The notes below the pieces were generated by a model. The model had not been told where the DNA came from. It did not search any database and saw only the letters and a program-made list of their open reading frames with translations. The translations under genes and the position numbers were made by a program. From Halomonas sp. (GTDB lineage Bacteria > Pseudomonadota > Gammaproteobacteria > Pseudomonadales > Halomonadaceae), in NCBI RefSeq assembly GCF_029263665.1, contig NZ_JAJUFQ010000018.1, forward strand, positions 36,726 through 100,725: a stretch of 64,000 bases of DNA, given 5' to 3'. Positions 52,386 to 62,531 of the stretch are shown here, piece by piece (within the stretch, counting starts at the first letter, position 1; each line of letters starts with the position of its first letter).

Positions 52386-53900
52386 TCAGGCCATGAATAA
52401 CTTATAGGCAGGATTATTGCTTTCCTTCCAATAGTGATAACCGATCTTGTCAAAATACTCTTCGACATGCGTACGATCGCCATTGGGGACCTGCATACCC
52501 ACCAGCACCCGGCCGAATGCGGCGCCATGGTTGCGATAATGGAACAGGGAAATATTCCAGTCCTGGGGAAGGTGGGTCAGGAAGTTCATTAGAGCGCCCG
52601 GGCGCTCGGGAAATTCGAAGCGATAGACTTCTTCATCGAAGCGAGACTTTGGGCGTCCGCCGCCCAGGTGGCGAATATGCAGCTTGGCCAGCTCGTTGTC
52701 CGTGAGGTCCTCTACCGGATAGCCAGACTCACGCAAACGCTCGATCACGGCCTGACGATCTTCCCCACCAGGCTTGACCTGGACGCCCACGAAGATATGC
52801 GCATTCTCGTCATCGGCATAGCGGTAGTTGAATTCCGTCACCATTCGCTTGCCGATGGTGCGACAGAACTTCTTGAAGCTCCCGGGTACCTCGGGAATGG
52901 TCACTGCCAGGATAGCCTCACGCTGTTCCCCCAGTTCCGTCCGCTCCGCGATATGCTGCAGGCGATCAAAATTGGTGTTGGCCCCTGAATTGACACACAC
53001 CAGGGTCTGCCCTTCAGCGCCGGTCAGTTGGATGTACTTCTTCAAGCCGGCCAGGGACAGGGCACCAGAGGTTTCTGACACCGCGCGGGTATCCTCGAAG
53101 ATATCCTTGACCGCGGCACACATCTCATCCGTGTTCACCGTAATGACATCGTCGACCAGATCACGCACGATCTGGAACGGTACCTTGCCGATCTGGGCCA
53201 CTGCCACACCTTCGGCAAACACGCCGACATGCTCCAGCACGACCCGCTTCCCAGCCTTCATCGCAGCCTTGAGACAGGCGCTGTCTTCTGACTCGACCCC
53301 GATCACCTTGATCTCCGGGCGCAGGTACTTGATGTATGCCGCCATGCCAGCCAGCAAGCCACCACCTCCCACGGGGATGAAAACTGCATCGATCGGCCCA
53401 CTGTGCTGTCGCAGAATCTCCATGGCCACAGTTCCCTGTCCCGCGACCACATCAATATCATCAAAGGGCGGGATATAGGTGTAGCCGTGCTCCTTGACCA
53501 GTTCCTGGGCATGTTCTGAGGCTGCATCAAAGGCATCGCCCTTGAGCACCACCTTGGCTCCCCAGCCACGCACTGCGGCCACCTTGATCTCCGGGGTAAT
53601 GCGCGGCATCACGATGACAGCCTTGACCCCCATCAGCTTGGCCGCCATGGCCAGGCCCTGGGCATGATTGCCTGCTGAGGCCGCGATCACACCCTTGGCC
53701 CTCTGCGCCTCGCTCAACTGGGCCATCTTGTTGTATGCACCACGAATCTTGAACGAGTGGACAGGTTGCAGGTCCTCGCGCTTGATCAGAATTTGATTGC
53801 TGAAGCGACGTGACAATATGGGAGCAGGGGAGATCGGTGTTTCCCGGGCAGCTTCGTATACCCGAGCCTGGAGGATCTTCTTGACAGTAGCTTCAAGCAT
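52386..53900 (-). CDS. ilvA: Threonine ammonia-lyase, biosynthetic
   Basis: The 504-residue PLP enzyme deaminates threonine to 2-oxobutanoate, the first step to isoleucine. The PLP lysine is K51 in HSFKIRGAYNKM, SAGNHAQG and the glycine loop VGGGGLLAGMAA hold the cofactor phosphate, and two ACT-like regulatory domains follow (about 325-400 and 415-500), so feedback control by isoleucine is expected. ATG 53900 is preferred; a TTG lies 12 bases earlier. It is divergent from rpiA, as in Pseudomonas. Confidence 0.96.
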   Translation of the reverse strand: MLEATVKKILQARVYEAARETPISPAPILSRRFSNQILIKREDLQPVHSFKIRGAYNKMAQLSEAQRAKGVIAASAGNHAQGLAMAAKLMGVKAVIVMPRITPEIKVAAVRGWGAKVVLKGDAFDAASEHAQELVKEHGYTYIPPFDDIDVVAGQGTVAMEILRQHSGPIDAVFIPVGGGGLLAGMAAYIKYLRPEIKVIGVESEDSACLKAAMKAGKRVVLEHVGVFAEGVAVAQIGKVPFQIVRDLVDDVITVNTDEMCAAVKDIFEDTRAVSETSGALSLAGLKKYIQLTGAEGQTLVCVNSGANTNFDRLQHIAERTELGEQREAILAVTIPEVPGSFKKFCRTIGKRMVTEFNYRYADDENAHIFVGVQVKPGGEDRQAVIERLRESGYPVEDLTDNELAKLHIRHLGGGRPKSRFDEEVYRFEFPERPGALMNFLTHLPQDWNISLFHYRNHGAAFGRVLVGMQVPNGDRTHVEEYFDKIGYHYWKESNNPAYKLFMA

Positions 53901-54036
53901 TCTGGTGTCCAACGTGTAGAGAAAGGCGAAAAATCATCTATTGGTAGCATTGCGCCGGGGCCAACGTCCAGCAGTACCGCCAACCATCGCTTATAATGGC
54001 TCCGCACAAACACTTTTCAGGAAACGCTTGCCCGCC

Positions 54037-54711
54037 ATGACCCAAGACGAACTCAAAGACGCTGTTGCCGCCGCCGCCATCGAAGAGGTGCGCCCGATGC
54101 TCGGAAACGACATCGTGATAGGTATCGGCACAGGCTCTACTGCCAATTATTTCATCGATCGCCTGGCTGCATTGCGTGGCGACTTTCGTGGTGCCGTGGC
54201 CAGCAGCGAGGCCAGTGCCAAGCGCCTCAAGGATCACGGCATTGATGTTTTCGAGCTCAATGAAGTGGGCACCATGCCAGTCTATATCGATGGTGCAGAC
54301 GAAGTGAATGCTCACTTACACATGATCAAAGGTGGCGGAGCAGCCTTGACTCGCGAAAAGATCGTGGCCGCTTGCTGCAAGACTTTCATCTGCATCGCTG
54401 ATGCTACCAAGCGCGTCGAGCGCCTGGGCAACTTCCCGCTGCCGGTCGAGGTCATTCCCATGGCCCGTTCCTACGTTGCCCGTGAACTGGTCAAGCTGGG
54501 CGCGGATCCGGTCTACCGCCAGGGAGTCATCACCGACAATGGCAACCAGATTCTTGATTGTTATGAGTTCATGATTGACGATCCGGTGGCCATGGAGGCT
54601 CGCATCAACGCTATTGCAGGCGTGGTCACCAATGGTCTTTTTGCCGCCCGTCCGGCGGATATACTGCTGCTTGGCGGTGAGGATGGCGTCAGCCGACTCC
54701 TTTCGCAGTAA
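54037..54711 (+). CDS. rpiA: Ribose-5-phosphate isomerase A
   Basis: The 224-residue enzyme interconverts ribose-5-phosphate and ribulose-5-phosphate. [15 protein letters not shown] binds phosphate, DGADEVN carries the catalytic acid and [13 protein letters not shown] the catalytic region. The start at 54037 ([10 protein letters not shown]) is the usual one; the ribosome-binding site is weak. It is divergent from ilvA. Confidence 0.96.
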   Translation: MTQDELKDAVAAAAIEEVRPMLGNDIVIGIGTGSTANYFIDRLAALRGDFRGAVASSEASAKRLKDHGIDVFELNEVGTMPVYIDGADEVNAHLHMIKGGGAALTREKIVAACCKTFICIADATKRVERLGNFPLPVEVIPMARSYVARELVKLGADPVYRQGVITDNGNQILDCYEFMIDDPVAMEARINAIAGVVTNGLFAARPADILLLGGEDGVSRLLSQ

Positions 54712-54786
54712 GCATTCCGGGGCATGCATCTCGGAGTAAACACTCACTGACGTTCGAGCAGGAGTGGAAAAGAAGGTATCTTCCCT

Positions 54787-56124
54787 TCAAGAGGGGGTCG
54801 ACAAGGCAGGTGAAGGCTGTCCGGGCCCCTCTTCACGTAAGTGGCATAACCCCTCCAGGGTTGCCTCAAGCGCCCCTCGGTGCGTCTCGATCACCAGTAA
54901 TCCGGCTTCACTGAGACGCTTGCACTGCTCAGCATCTTCCAGCAATGCGATGACTCGCTCGGAAAGCTCTTCACCATCCGCGACCTCGACCAGGGCCCCT
55001 GCATCACGCAAGGCTTCGGCCACGTCTTCGAAATTGGCCAGTTCAGGCCCAGTTACCACCGGAACTCCCATCACGGCCGGCTCCAGCAGGTTGTGACCAC
55101 CGACAGGCACCAGGCTGCCCCCGACAAAAGCCAGATCTGCAGTGCCATATAGCACCAGCAGCTCTCCCATGGTATCGCCTAGATAAACCTGGGCCTTGGC
55201 GCTGGGCGTACGTCCACGCGAGCGACGCACGGTGGTGAAGCCTGCTTGCTGGCATAGTTCGGCGACGTCATCGAAACGCTGCGGGTGACGTGGCACGATG
55301 ACCAATAACGCATCCTCGAATCGCTCCCGCACCCGAGCATGAGCCTTGAGCACCAGTTCATCCTCACCGTGATGCGTCGATCCCGCCACCCAGACAGGAC
55401 GGTGACCAATCGAAGTATGCAAGTCCTCACTAACTTTGCGAGTACCGTCATCAACGGACATGTCAAACTTCATTGATCCCACAACCTGGATATGGGAAGG
55501 GCTCATGCCCAGGCTTTCAAAGCGTTCTGCATCAGCTTCGGATTTGGCCGCCAGCCAGTCGACCCGGCCAAGCGCATCGGCCATCAGCCAGCGCAGACGG
55601 CGATAGCCGCGATATGCACTGAGGGACATGCGCCCATTGACGACAGCGATGGGGATGCGTCGCTTGCTGCATGCATGAAGCAGGTTGGGCCATAATTCTG
55701 TCTCGAAGAAGATGGCCAGTTCCGGCGCCAGCTGATCGATGAAGCGTTGCGCACAAAGAGGAAAATCCAAGGCTACGAAGACATGGCTCAGCGGAGCAAC
55801 CGTCTCGGTCTCCGGTACATCCTCGACCAGAGCCGCCACACGTTCAGCACCTGTAGCTGTCATGGTACTGACGACCAGTCGATGATCGGGGTGGCGTATA
55901 CGCAGCTCACGAATCAGTGGTCGTGCAGCAATGACCTCACCCACGGACGCACAATGCAACCATATCCTCGGGCGCTTGTCGGCCGGAGGAGGCAACATGC
56001 CCAGGCGCTCGGCTCGGGAGCGCCCGGGAAGCTGTTCACGCCACACCCGACGCCAGATCAGCGGAGACAGCAGGATCAATGCTGCCGAGTAGGCATGGCG
56101 AGTCCAGGAATAACGGCTGGTCAT
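54787..56124 (-). CDS. waaA: 3-deoxy-D-manno-octulosonic acid transferase
   Basis: This inner-membrane GT30 enzyme of 445 residues adds Kdo to lipid A precursor. It has an N-terminal membrane anchor, WLHCASVGE, IFFETELWPNLL (acidic catalytic region), VAGSTHHGEDE and the nucleotide-sugar segment GGSLVPVGGHNLLEPA. Its ATG overlaps the hldE stop by one base (TGATG). Whether it adds one, two or more Kdo units is not readable, though the presence of kdkA nearby suggests a phosphorylated single Kdo. Confidence 0.94.
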   Translation of the reverse strand: MTSRYSWTRHAYSAALILLSPLIWRRVWREQLPGRSRAERLGMLPPPADKRPRIWLHCASVGEVIAARPLIRELRIRHPDHRLVVSTMTATGAERVAALVEDVPETETVAPLSHVFVALDFPLCAQRFIDQLAPELAIFFETELWPNLLHACSKRRIPIAVVNGRMSLSAYRGYRRLRWLMADALGRVDWLAAKSEADAERFESLGMSPSHIQVVGSMKFDMSVDDGTRKVSEDLHTSIGHRPVWVAGSTHHGEDELVLKAHARVRERFEDALLVIVPRHPQRFDDVAELCQQAGFTTVRRSRGRTPSAKAQVYLGDTMGELLVLYGTADLAFVGGSLVPVGGHNLLEPAVMGVPVVTGPELANFEDVAEALRDAGALVEVADGEELSERVIALLEDAEQCKRLSEAGLLVIETHRGALEATLEGLCHLREEGPGQPSPALSTPS

Positions 56125-57554
56125 CAGCTCTCGCGGTCGAGAATAGTGGATATCATGGCAGTGGTGGACACGCCATCTTCAAAACCTAGCACCTTCACTT
56201 CTCCGCCATTGGCCATCACTGCACCGCCTCCTGCGATGTCTTCCGGGCGATAGTCTCCGCCCTTGACCAGGATATCCGGCAATACCGCTTCAATCAGACG
56301 GGCCGGAGTATCCTCGCTGAAAGGTACGACCCAGTCCACGGCACCGAGCCCGGCCAGCACCTGCATACGTCGATGCAGCGGGTTGATCGGGCGCTTGGGT
56401 CCTTTCAGGCGAGCAATGGATGCATCATCGTTGACAGCAACAATCAGACGATCACCCAGTTGGCGCGCATGTTCCAGATAAGCTACGTGGCCGGCATGCA
56501 GAATATCGAAGCAGCCATTGGTCATGACCACCTTCTCGCCACGTGCCTGGGCGGCACGTACAGCCTGAACCAGGGCGGCTTCTTCAATCAGGCCGTATTC
56601 GGCCAGCTTGTCGCCATGCAGTGCCGTATACAGCTCGGCAATCGACAACGTTGCCGTACCTGGCTTGGCCACAACCAGACCTGCGGCCAGATTGGATAAA
56701 GTCATGGCCTCGTGGAAGCCATGCCCAGCCGCCAGGGCCAATCCCAACACCGCGATCACGGTATCGCCGGCACCTGTCACATCATAGACTTCCCGCGCCC
56801 GGGTTGGCATATGCAATGGTTCGTAGCCTTCACGAATCAGTGTCATGCCTTTCTCGCTGCGGGTGATGAGCAAGGCTTCAAGCTCCAGGTCGGAGCGCAA
56901 GGCTTCACCCTTGGCGGCTAGTTCTTCATCATTGGCGCAGTGCCCTACCACGGCCTCGAACTCGGCCAGGTTGGGCGTGATCACACTGGCACCGCGATAA
57001 CGGCTGAAGTCGGTTCCCTTTGGATCGACCAGTACACGCTTGCCCGTGCTGCGAATATGCGAGATGACCCACTCGATATTGCTCAGGGTGCCCTTGCCAT
57101 AGTCAGACAGGATGACCAGATCCGATGCCGCCACGGCTTCTGCCAGCCGCGGCGCCAATCCCTTGGTATCGATCTTTTCCAGGCCGTCCTCAAAGTCCAG
57201 GCGGATCAACTGCTGGTTACGACTCATCACCCTCAACTTGGTGATCGTGGGAATGCCTGGGGTACGATGAAAGTAAGTATTTACTCCCACTTCCTCCAGG
57301 CGCTGGGTCAAACGATCGGCATTGTCGTCATCACCGACCAGTCCGGCCAGCGACGCCAGGGCCCCCAGGGAAGCGATATTGAGCGCCACGTTGGCTGCAC
57401 CGCCGGGTCGGTCTTCACATTCTTCAACCCGAACTACCGGCACGGGGGCCTCTGGCGAAATCCGTGAGGTACCGCCATGCCAGTAACGATCCAGCATGAC
57501 GTCTCCTACCACCAGTACACGGGAGCACTCTAGCGCGGTCAGATCAAGCTTCAT
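56124..57554 (-). CDS. hldE: Bifunctional heptose-7-phosphate kinase / heptose-1-phosphate adenylyltransferase
   Basis: The 476-residue protein fuses a PfkB-type kinase (about 1-315: [35 protein letters not shown]) with a cytidylyltransferase-like domain (about 340-476: [19 protein letters not shown] with the HxGH motif). It makes ADP-heptose for the LPS core. ATG 57554 overlaps the end of the upstream glycosyltransferase gene by 11 bases. Confidence 0.95.
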   Translation of the reverse strand: MKLDLTALECSRVLVVGDVMLDRYWHGGTSRISPEAPVPVVRVEECEDRPGGAANVALNIASLGALASLAGLVGDDDNADRLTQRLEEVGVNTYFHRTPGIPTITKLRVMSRNQQLIRLDFEDGLEKIDTKGLAPRLAEAVAASDLVILSDYGKGTLSNIEWVISHIRSTGKRVLVDPKGTDFSRYRGASVITPNLAEFEAVVGHCANDEELAAKGEALRSDLELEALLITRSEKGMTLIREGYEPLHMPTRAREVYDVTGAGDTVIAVLGLALAAGHGFHEAMTLSNLAAGLVVAKPGTATLSIAELYTALHGDKLAEYGLIEEAALVQAVRAAQARGEKVVMTNGCFDILHAGHVAYLEHARQLGDRLIVAVNDDASIARLKGPKRPINPLHRRMQVLAGLGAVDWVVPFSEDTPARLIEAVLPDILVKGGDYRPEDIAGGGAVMANGGEVKVLGFEDGVSTTAMISTILDRES

Positions 57555-58662
57555 CGGGGAACTCACTTTCCTGGTCGGTGGAAGTTGGCAAGGCGTCACT
57601 GTGCGCCTCATTGAGCAGTGCATCGAGATGACCGATCACATCTTCGGCGCCAATCAACGACATGGCTTCAGGATGACGTACCCGCCGCCCCCAGTTGATG
57701 GTTTCGGGGTCCTCGTGAAGAAAATCCTTCACTGCCTGGGGATAACGATTCACCACCTGCTCACGCCATAGGTAGGGCGCGGCACGATCGGGGTTAGTGG
57801 TCGCATACAAACCCACTACCGGAGTATTCACGGCGTTGGCCATATGCACCGGTCCAGAGTCCGGCCCGACCACGACCTGAGCACGGTCGATCAGTGCCAG
57901 CAACCCTTTCAGCGAAGTGGCACCTATCACATCGATCACCGCCTCAGGTTGACACAGCGTCTTGATACGCTGCCCCATTTCCCTCTCCTGAGTGCTTCCG
58001 CCTCCCGTCATCACCGTTTTCAGGCCGTACTGGACAAAAACGTGTTCGGCCACAGCGGCATATCCTTCGGCAGACCAATTGCGGAAATTACGCAATCTCG
58101 GATTGGCGCAGGGACTGATCAGCATATAACGGGCATCGGCAGTAAAACGCTGGGCTTCCTCATAGGCCTGATCGGGGATCGGCAAGTCCCAGTGCAGGCT
58201 CGTGTCTTCAACACCCAGCAGACGAGCAAAGTCCATGAAAGACTCCAGAACATGGGCTCGCGGGCGAGGGTCAATCTGGCGGTGAGTAAACCAGTATTGG
58301 CGGTCCTTGGCCCGATCCTTGTCGAAACCGACCCGGACGTCAGCCTTGAGCCCCAGGGACAGCACACTGGCACGCAACGCCTGTTGCATGTGCAACAGGA
58401 CATCAAACCGGGTGTCCGCCAGTTGCCGCCATAGCGTGCGCATGCCAGCCAGTCCCGTGGACTTGTCATAGACGATGAACTCGACCCCTGACAGACCGGC
58501 CAGTAGACTGTACTCGCCCTTGCCGATGATCCAGGTGATCCGAGCCTCAGGCCATTGGCGTTGCAGGGCACGCACCGTGGGCACCAGGTTGCAGACGTCC
58601 CCCAGAGCGGAGAGTCGCAGCACGCCGATGTGGGCAGGACGAGTGGGCAGAGGATGCTTCAT
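57544..58662 (-). CDS. GT9 heptosyltransferase-like LPS core enzyme
   Basis: The 372-residue GT9 protein has the two-domain GT-B layout: [20 protein letters not shown] at the N-terminus and [31 protein letters not shown] in the sugar-nucleotide-binding half, as in WaaC/WaaF/WaaQ. It likely transfers heptose to Kdo. Which of the heptosyltransferases it is cannot be settled here. It is divergent from kdkA, the two start codons overlapping at 58660-58663. Confidence 0.87.
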   Translation of the reverse strand: MKHPLPTRPAHIGVLRLSALGDVCNLVPTVRALQRQWPEARITWIIGKGEYSLLAGLSGVEFIVYDKSTGLAGMRTLWRQLADTRFDVLLHMQQALRASVLSLGLKADVRVGFDKDRAKDRQYWFTHRQIDPRPRAHVLESFMDFARLLGVEDTSLHWDLPIPDQAYEEAQRFTADARYMLISPCANPRLRNFRNWSAEGYAAVAEHVFVQYGLKTVMTGGGSTQEREMGQRIKTLCQPEAVIDVIGATSLKGLLALIDRAQVVVGPDSGPVHMANAVNTPVVGLYATTNPDRAAPYLWREQVVNRYPQAVKDFLHEDPETINWGRRVRHPEAMSLIGAEDVIGHLDALLNEAHSDALPTSTDQESEFPDEA

Positions 58663-59443
58663 GCAATTGGCAACGTATCAATCGGTAGGGGTAGGCATTT
58701 TATACGATGCCGTCAGTTTATGTGACGGTACTGCAGCTTCACAAATAGAGGAATCACAAACCGAAGCGACCTTGAAGGCCAAAAGCCGCTTGAAGATCAG
58801 TGCCGATATGCTTGAACCAGCTTATTGGCAACGCCTCGGCCATGTCGTTGGCCAGGCCCCCGGGCGCGGCCAGAGCCTGTTTCTGGACCTGGGAGAGCAT
58901 CATTGGGTATTGCGGCCCTATCGCCGCGGCGGCCTCGTTGCCAGACTATCCTCTCGCCGCTATGTGTGGACAGGGCTTGAACGCACACGCGCCTTCCGGG
59001 AAATGCGCCTGACAACCGACCTCTTCGCTGCCGGCCTTCCCGTGCCACGCCCTATTCTCGGTGGTGTGACCAGGCACGGCCTGACCTACGAAGCCACGCT
59101 GATCACCGAACGTCTCCCCGAAAGCATTCCACTGGCCGACCACCTGATGGCCGACAGTGCTGACAGCGACCTGCTGCAACGTGTCGGCAGGATAATCCGA
59201 CGCTTTCATGATCATGGTCTCGACCATGTCGACCTCAATGCCCGCAACCTGTTGATCGATACCGACGCCAATCCATGGTTGATCGATTTCGACCGCTGTC
59301 GATTACGCCGCCCAGGTGCCTGGCAGACTAGGAACCTCGAGCGCCTGGGCCGTTCGCTGGCCAAATTCTGTACCAGTCCGACCTCTGCCAATGCGGCACT
59401 CATGGAGATTCAGCAGGGCTATTCCGCCAGCACTTCAGCATAG
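58661..59443 (+). CDS. kdkA: 3-deoxy-D-manno-octulosonic acid kinase
   Basis: The 260-residue protein kinase-like enzyme phosphorylates Kdo at O4 on the inner core. LRPYRRGGLVARLSSRRYVW matches the KdkA nucleotide-binding region, and HVDLNARNLLID then WLIDFDRCRLR are the catalytic and metal loops, as in Haemophilus KdkA. GAGG precedes ATG 58661. Its 3' end overlaps that of the convergent glycosyltransferase gene by 25 bases. The first 40 residues have weaker similarity. Confidence 0.88.
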   Translation: MQLATYQSVGVGILYDAVSLCDGTAASQIEESQTEATLKAKSRLKISADMLEPAYWQRLGHVVGQAPGRGQSLFLDLGEHHWVLRPYRRGGLVARLSSRRYVWTGLERTRAFREMRLTTDLFAAGLPVPRPILGGVTRHGLTYEATLITERLPESIPLADHLMADSADSDLLQRVGRIIRRFHDHGLDHVDLNARNLLIDTDANPWLIDFDRCRLRRPGAWQTRNLERLGRSLAKFCTSPTSANAALMEIQQGYSASTSA

Positions 59444-60567
59444 ACCTTGATCAGGCCCAACACATGCGACGAGAGAAGAAAGTGAGCGCTCACTCTCGCC
59501 CTGGCTTCGTCGCCCAGGCGCTCACGCAAAGGAGCACTGCCGGCCAGTTCCGTCATGGCTGTTGCCCAGTGGTGTGCCGACTGAGGATCAGCCAGGCGCC
59601 CGCTATGCGCGTCGATCAACTCAGGAATGGCACCGCTGGCGGACCCTATCACGGCCTTGCCTGCGGCCATGGCCTCGATCACGGTCAGCCCAAAGGCCTC
59701 ATTGCGCGACGGTACACAGACCACGTCGAGTATCTCGAACAATCGTGCGAGGTCTCGGCGGAAGCCGGTAAAGGTAATGTGCTCAGTCATTCCCAGCTCT
59801 CTCACCAGCGCTTGAAGTTCGGCAACGTAATCCTCGCGGCTGCCTTCCTCTGCGCTGAGCCCGCCGATGATCACACCATGGGCGTGGAGCTCGGGGTGCT
59901 CTCGAATGATCTCCGCCATCGCCTCGACAAACACCTTCTGCCCCTTTCCCGGTGTCAGGCGCCCCGCCACCCCCAGGGTCACACTCCCGGAGGGAATACC
60001 CAGGCTGGTACGTAATGCTCGCCGCTCGGCCGCATCCAGGTGGGGAGCAAAATGATGGGGATCGATGCCCAGATAGAGGCGTTGAATGCGCGAGGCAGGT
60101 AGAGGAAATGCCTTGATGTTGCGCTTGCGTGTCGCTTCGCTGATCGACAGCACACGACTGACTCGCCCATAGGCCCAGCGATGGTAAAGATCCTTCTTCG
60201 GCCGAGTCACCCCCATGTGATCGGTAAACACCACCTTGATGCCTGGGCATAAGGTGGCAGCCAGTGCCGCCAGACGCAGATCACTGGACTTATGACAGTG
60301 AAGCAGGCGGATATCATGTTCTCGCAGATAGGCCAGCAGGCGACGAATACCTGTCAATGCCCTGCCCCTGGATCGCACCGTCAGCGGTTCGATCCCAGCC
60401 TCGGCCATACTGAAGGCCACCTTGGACCCTTGCAGAGCAAGACCATGCACACCCCACCCTTGCGCCACAAGCTCCGGTATAATTCGAGACGGATACATTT
60501 CCAGTCCGCCCCAACCGTCCGACAGGCAGATGTGCATCACCTTGGGTTTCGTGACAGCATGACTCAA
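59419..60567 (-). CDS. GT4 glycosyltransferase, LPS core
   Basis: The protein of about 382 residues has the GT-B fold: KVMHICLSDGWGGLEMYPSR at the N-terminus, LGVAGRLTPGKGQKVFVEA and VPSRNEAFGLTVIEAMAAGK, the E-x7-E motif of GT4 enzymes. I choose TTG 60567 as start because a perfect AAGGAG sits seven bases upstream and similarity begins there; ATGs further upstream lack such a site. Donor and acceptor sugars are unknown. Confidence 0.85.
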   Translation of the reverse strand: MSHAVTKPKVMHICLSDGWGGLEMYPSRIIPELVAQGWGVHGLALQGSKVAFSMAEAGIEPLTVRSRGRALTGIRRLLAYLREHDIRLLHCHKSSDLRLAALAATLCPGIKVVFTDHMGVTRPKKDLYHRWAYGRVSRVLSISEATRKRNIKAFPLPASRIQRLYLGIDPHHFAPHLDAAERRALRTSLGIPSGSVTLGVAGRLTPGKGQKVFVEAMAEIIREHPELHAHGVIIGGLSAEEGSREDYVAELQALVRELGMTEHITFTGFRRDLARLFEILDVVCVPSRNEAFGLTVIEAMAAGKAVIGSASGAIPELIDAHSGRLADPQSAHHWATAMTELAGSAPLRERLGDEARARVSAHFLLSSHVLGLIKVYAEVLAE

Positions 60568-60603
60568 GCGCGTCTCCTTTCGCAGCGGGGCTTTGGAGCC
60601 CAG

Positions 60604-61752
60604 ATGACGTTTTCCAGCAATTCCCCGGACCCCCATTCCCTGGAGAGCCACTCCTCAGGGAATAACAGCGTGGCGCGTGTACTGGTGGTGCGCAACGACA
60701 AGCTCGGCGATTTCATGTTGGCATGGCCAGCCTTGGCAACGCTCAAGGCTGCAGCACCTGCACCACATATTACCGCTCTGGTGCCGTCGTACACCGCTCC
60801 CATGGCCGAGGCCTGCCCCTGGATCGATGAAGTGATTCTCGACCCAGGTGACGAGGCCCCCGGAAGCGAACAGCGACAACTGCTCAAGACGCTTCGCGAG
60901 AAGGCCTTTGATGCACAGCTTACGCTGTTTTCTACACCACGCATCGGTTGGCTAGGATGGCGAGCACGCATTCCCCTGCGCCTGGCGCCAGCAACCAAAT
61001 GGGCCCAGATATTCTATAACCGACGTATTACCCAACGCAGGTCACAATCGGCCAAGCCAGAATATGTCTACAACCGCGAGTTGGCCGAAGCGCTGATCAA
61101 GGCCCTCGACCTGACTCCCGGCCACGCCACTCCGCCCTTCTGGCCCGAAGGCAGCGCCAGTCGCGCGCAGGAGCGCCAGGCGCTGGCTGAAAGCCTGCCC
61201 CTCTCGGAGGACCGCCCTTGGGTGTTCCTGCACGCGGGCAGCGGCGGTTCGGCCGTCAATCTGTCCTTGAACGCTTATGCCTATCTTGCCAGCGAAGTGG
61301 ATAGACAACTGGCCGCGGGTCATCATGCTCGTCCACACTGGATTCTGACCGCAGGCCCGGGAGAGGAAGACAATGCGGATGCTCTGACCGAGGCCCTGGC
61401 GGCGCATGGGTTATCAGCGCATCGCCAGCCTCCTCAAGCCGGCTTGGCCGGTTTCTCTCGTAGCCTGGCTGCCGCCGATGCCTTCATTGCCGGTTCCACG
61501 GGACCTTTACACGTGGCAGGCTGTCTCAACGTGATCACCATCGGCTTCTATCCGGCACGCCGCTCTGCCACCCCTCTGCGCTGGCAGACCTGCAACGACG
61601 ATGATCGCAGACTGGCCTTCCATCCGCCTGAAAGTGCAGTTGAAACCGATATGACGGCCATCGACCTGGACATTGCCGCCACGGCCATCGCCCATCGCCT
61701 GGCAGCACTTGAGGCAGCGCCTTCCACCGACATCATTCGCGAGAGCCCATGA
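60604..61752 (+). CDS. GT9 glycosyltransferase, LPS core
   Basis: The 382-residue GT9 protein has VLVVRNDKLGDFMLAWPALA at the N-terminus and FIAGSTGPLHVAGCLNVITIGFYP in the C-terminal half. It resembles heptosyltransferase relatives acting late in the core. GGAG precedes ATG 60604; ATG 60559 would overlap the divergent glycosyltransferase start. The stop overlaps the next start (ATGA). Confidence 0.83.
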   Translation: MTFSSNSPDPHSLESHSSGNNSVARVLVVRNDKLGDFMLAWPALATLKAAAPAPHITALVPSYTAPMAEACPWIDEVILDPGDEAPGSEQRQLLKTLREKAFDAQLTLFSTPRIGWLGWRARIPLRLAPATKWAQIFYNRRITQRRSQSAKPEYVYNRELAEALIKALDLTPGHATPPFWPEGSASRAQERQALAESLPLSEDRPWVFLHAGSGGSAVNLSLNAYAYLASEVDRQLAAGHHARPHWILTAGPGEEDNADALTEALAAHGLSAHRQPPQAGLAGFSRSLAAADAFIAGSTGPLHVAGCLNVITIGFYPARRSATPLRWQTCNDDDRRLAFHPPESAVETDMTAIDLDIAATAIAHRLAALEAAPSTDIIRESP

Positions 61753-62513
61753 ACCCGATTACCGGTATCATCATCACGCTCAACGAGCAGGACAACATCC
61801 AAGACGCCATTGCCTCGCTGCGCCCGGTGTGTGACGAAATCATCGTGGTCGATTCAGGAAGCCAGGATGACACCGTGGCCCTGGCCGAGGCCGCTGGTGC
61901 CCGAGTGATCCATCAGTCCTACCTGGGCGATGGTCCACAAAAGGCGTTTGCTGTACCTCAGGCCAGTCATGATTGGATCTTCGCCCTGGATGCGGACGAG
62001 CGCCTCGACGCCGACGCGGTAGAGGTGATTGACCAACTGGAGCTGGACGATCCGCGCAAGGCTTACCGCTTCAAGCGCCGTAACTTTGCCGGCCGCCACT
62101 GGATTCGCGCTGCCGGCTTCTACCCTGATCCCGTCACCCGCCTGTACAACCGTACGACCTCCGGTTATCTGCCGAAGAAGGCACATTCGTCCGTGCAGGC
62201 CCCCGAGGTCATCGATGTTGACGCTCACCTGAGCCACTTTACCTATCGCGACCTGTCTCACTGGATGACACGCATCGATCAGCTATCCAGCCGTGACGCC
62301 TGGGCCATGAAAGAGCGCGGGGTCAAGCCATCAGCACTGCGGCCGACGTTGCATGCCATCACCGCCATATTGCGCAAGCTGATTCTCAAGGGAGGCCTGT
62401 TCCAGGGGCAGGATGGAATGACCGTTGCCATGACGACGGCATTTCACGCCTACATGAAATATGCCAAGCTGAACGAACTATACGAAAATGAGCAGGCTGA
62501 CCGAGACGCCTGA
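61749..62513 (+). CDS. GT2 glycosyltransferase (WaaE/KdtX-like)
   Basis: The 254-residue GT2 protein has TGIIITLNEQDNIQDAIASL, IVVDSGSQDDTVALAE and WIFALDADERLD (the DxD nucleotide-sugar site), with YRFKRRNFAGRHWIRAAGFY in the acceptor region, all typical of WaaE-type LPS core glucosyltransferases. It starts within the stop of the upstream GT9 gene, so the pair is co-translated. Confidence 0.87.
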   Translation: MNPITGIIITLNEQDNIQDAIASLRPVCDEIIVVDSGSQDDTVALAEAAGARVIHQSYLGDGPQKAFAVPQASHDWIFALDADERLDADAVEVIDQLELDDPRKAYRFKRRNFAGRHWIRAAGFYPDPVTRLYNRTTSGYLPKKAHSSVQAPEVIDVDAHLSHFTYRDLSHWMTRIDQLSSRDAWAMKERGVKPSALRPTLHAITAILRKLILKGGLFQGQDGMTVAMTTAFHAYMKYAKLNELYENEQADRDA

Positions 62514-62531
62514 TCTACACAGAGTCACCCG

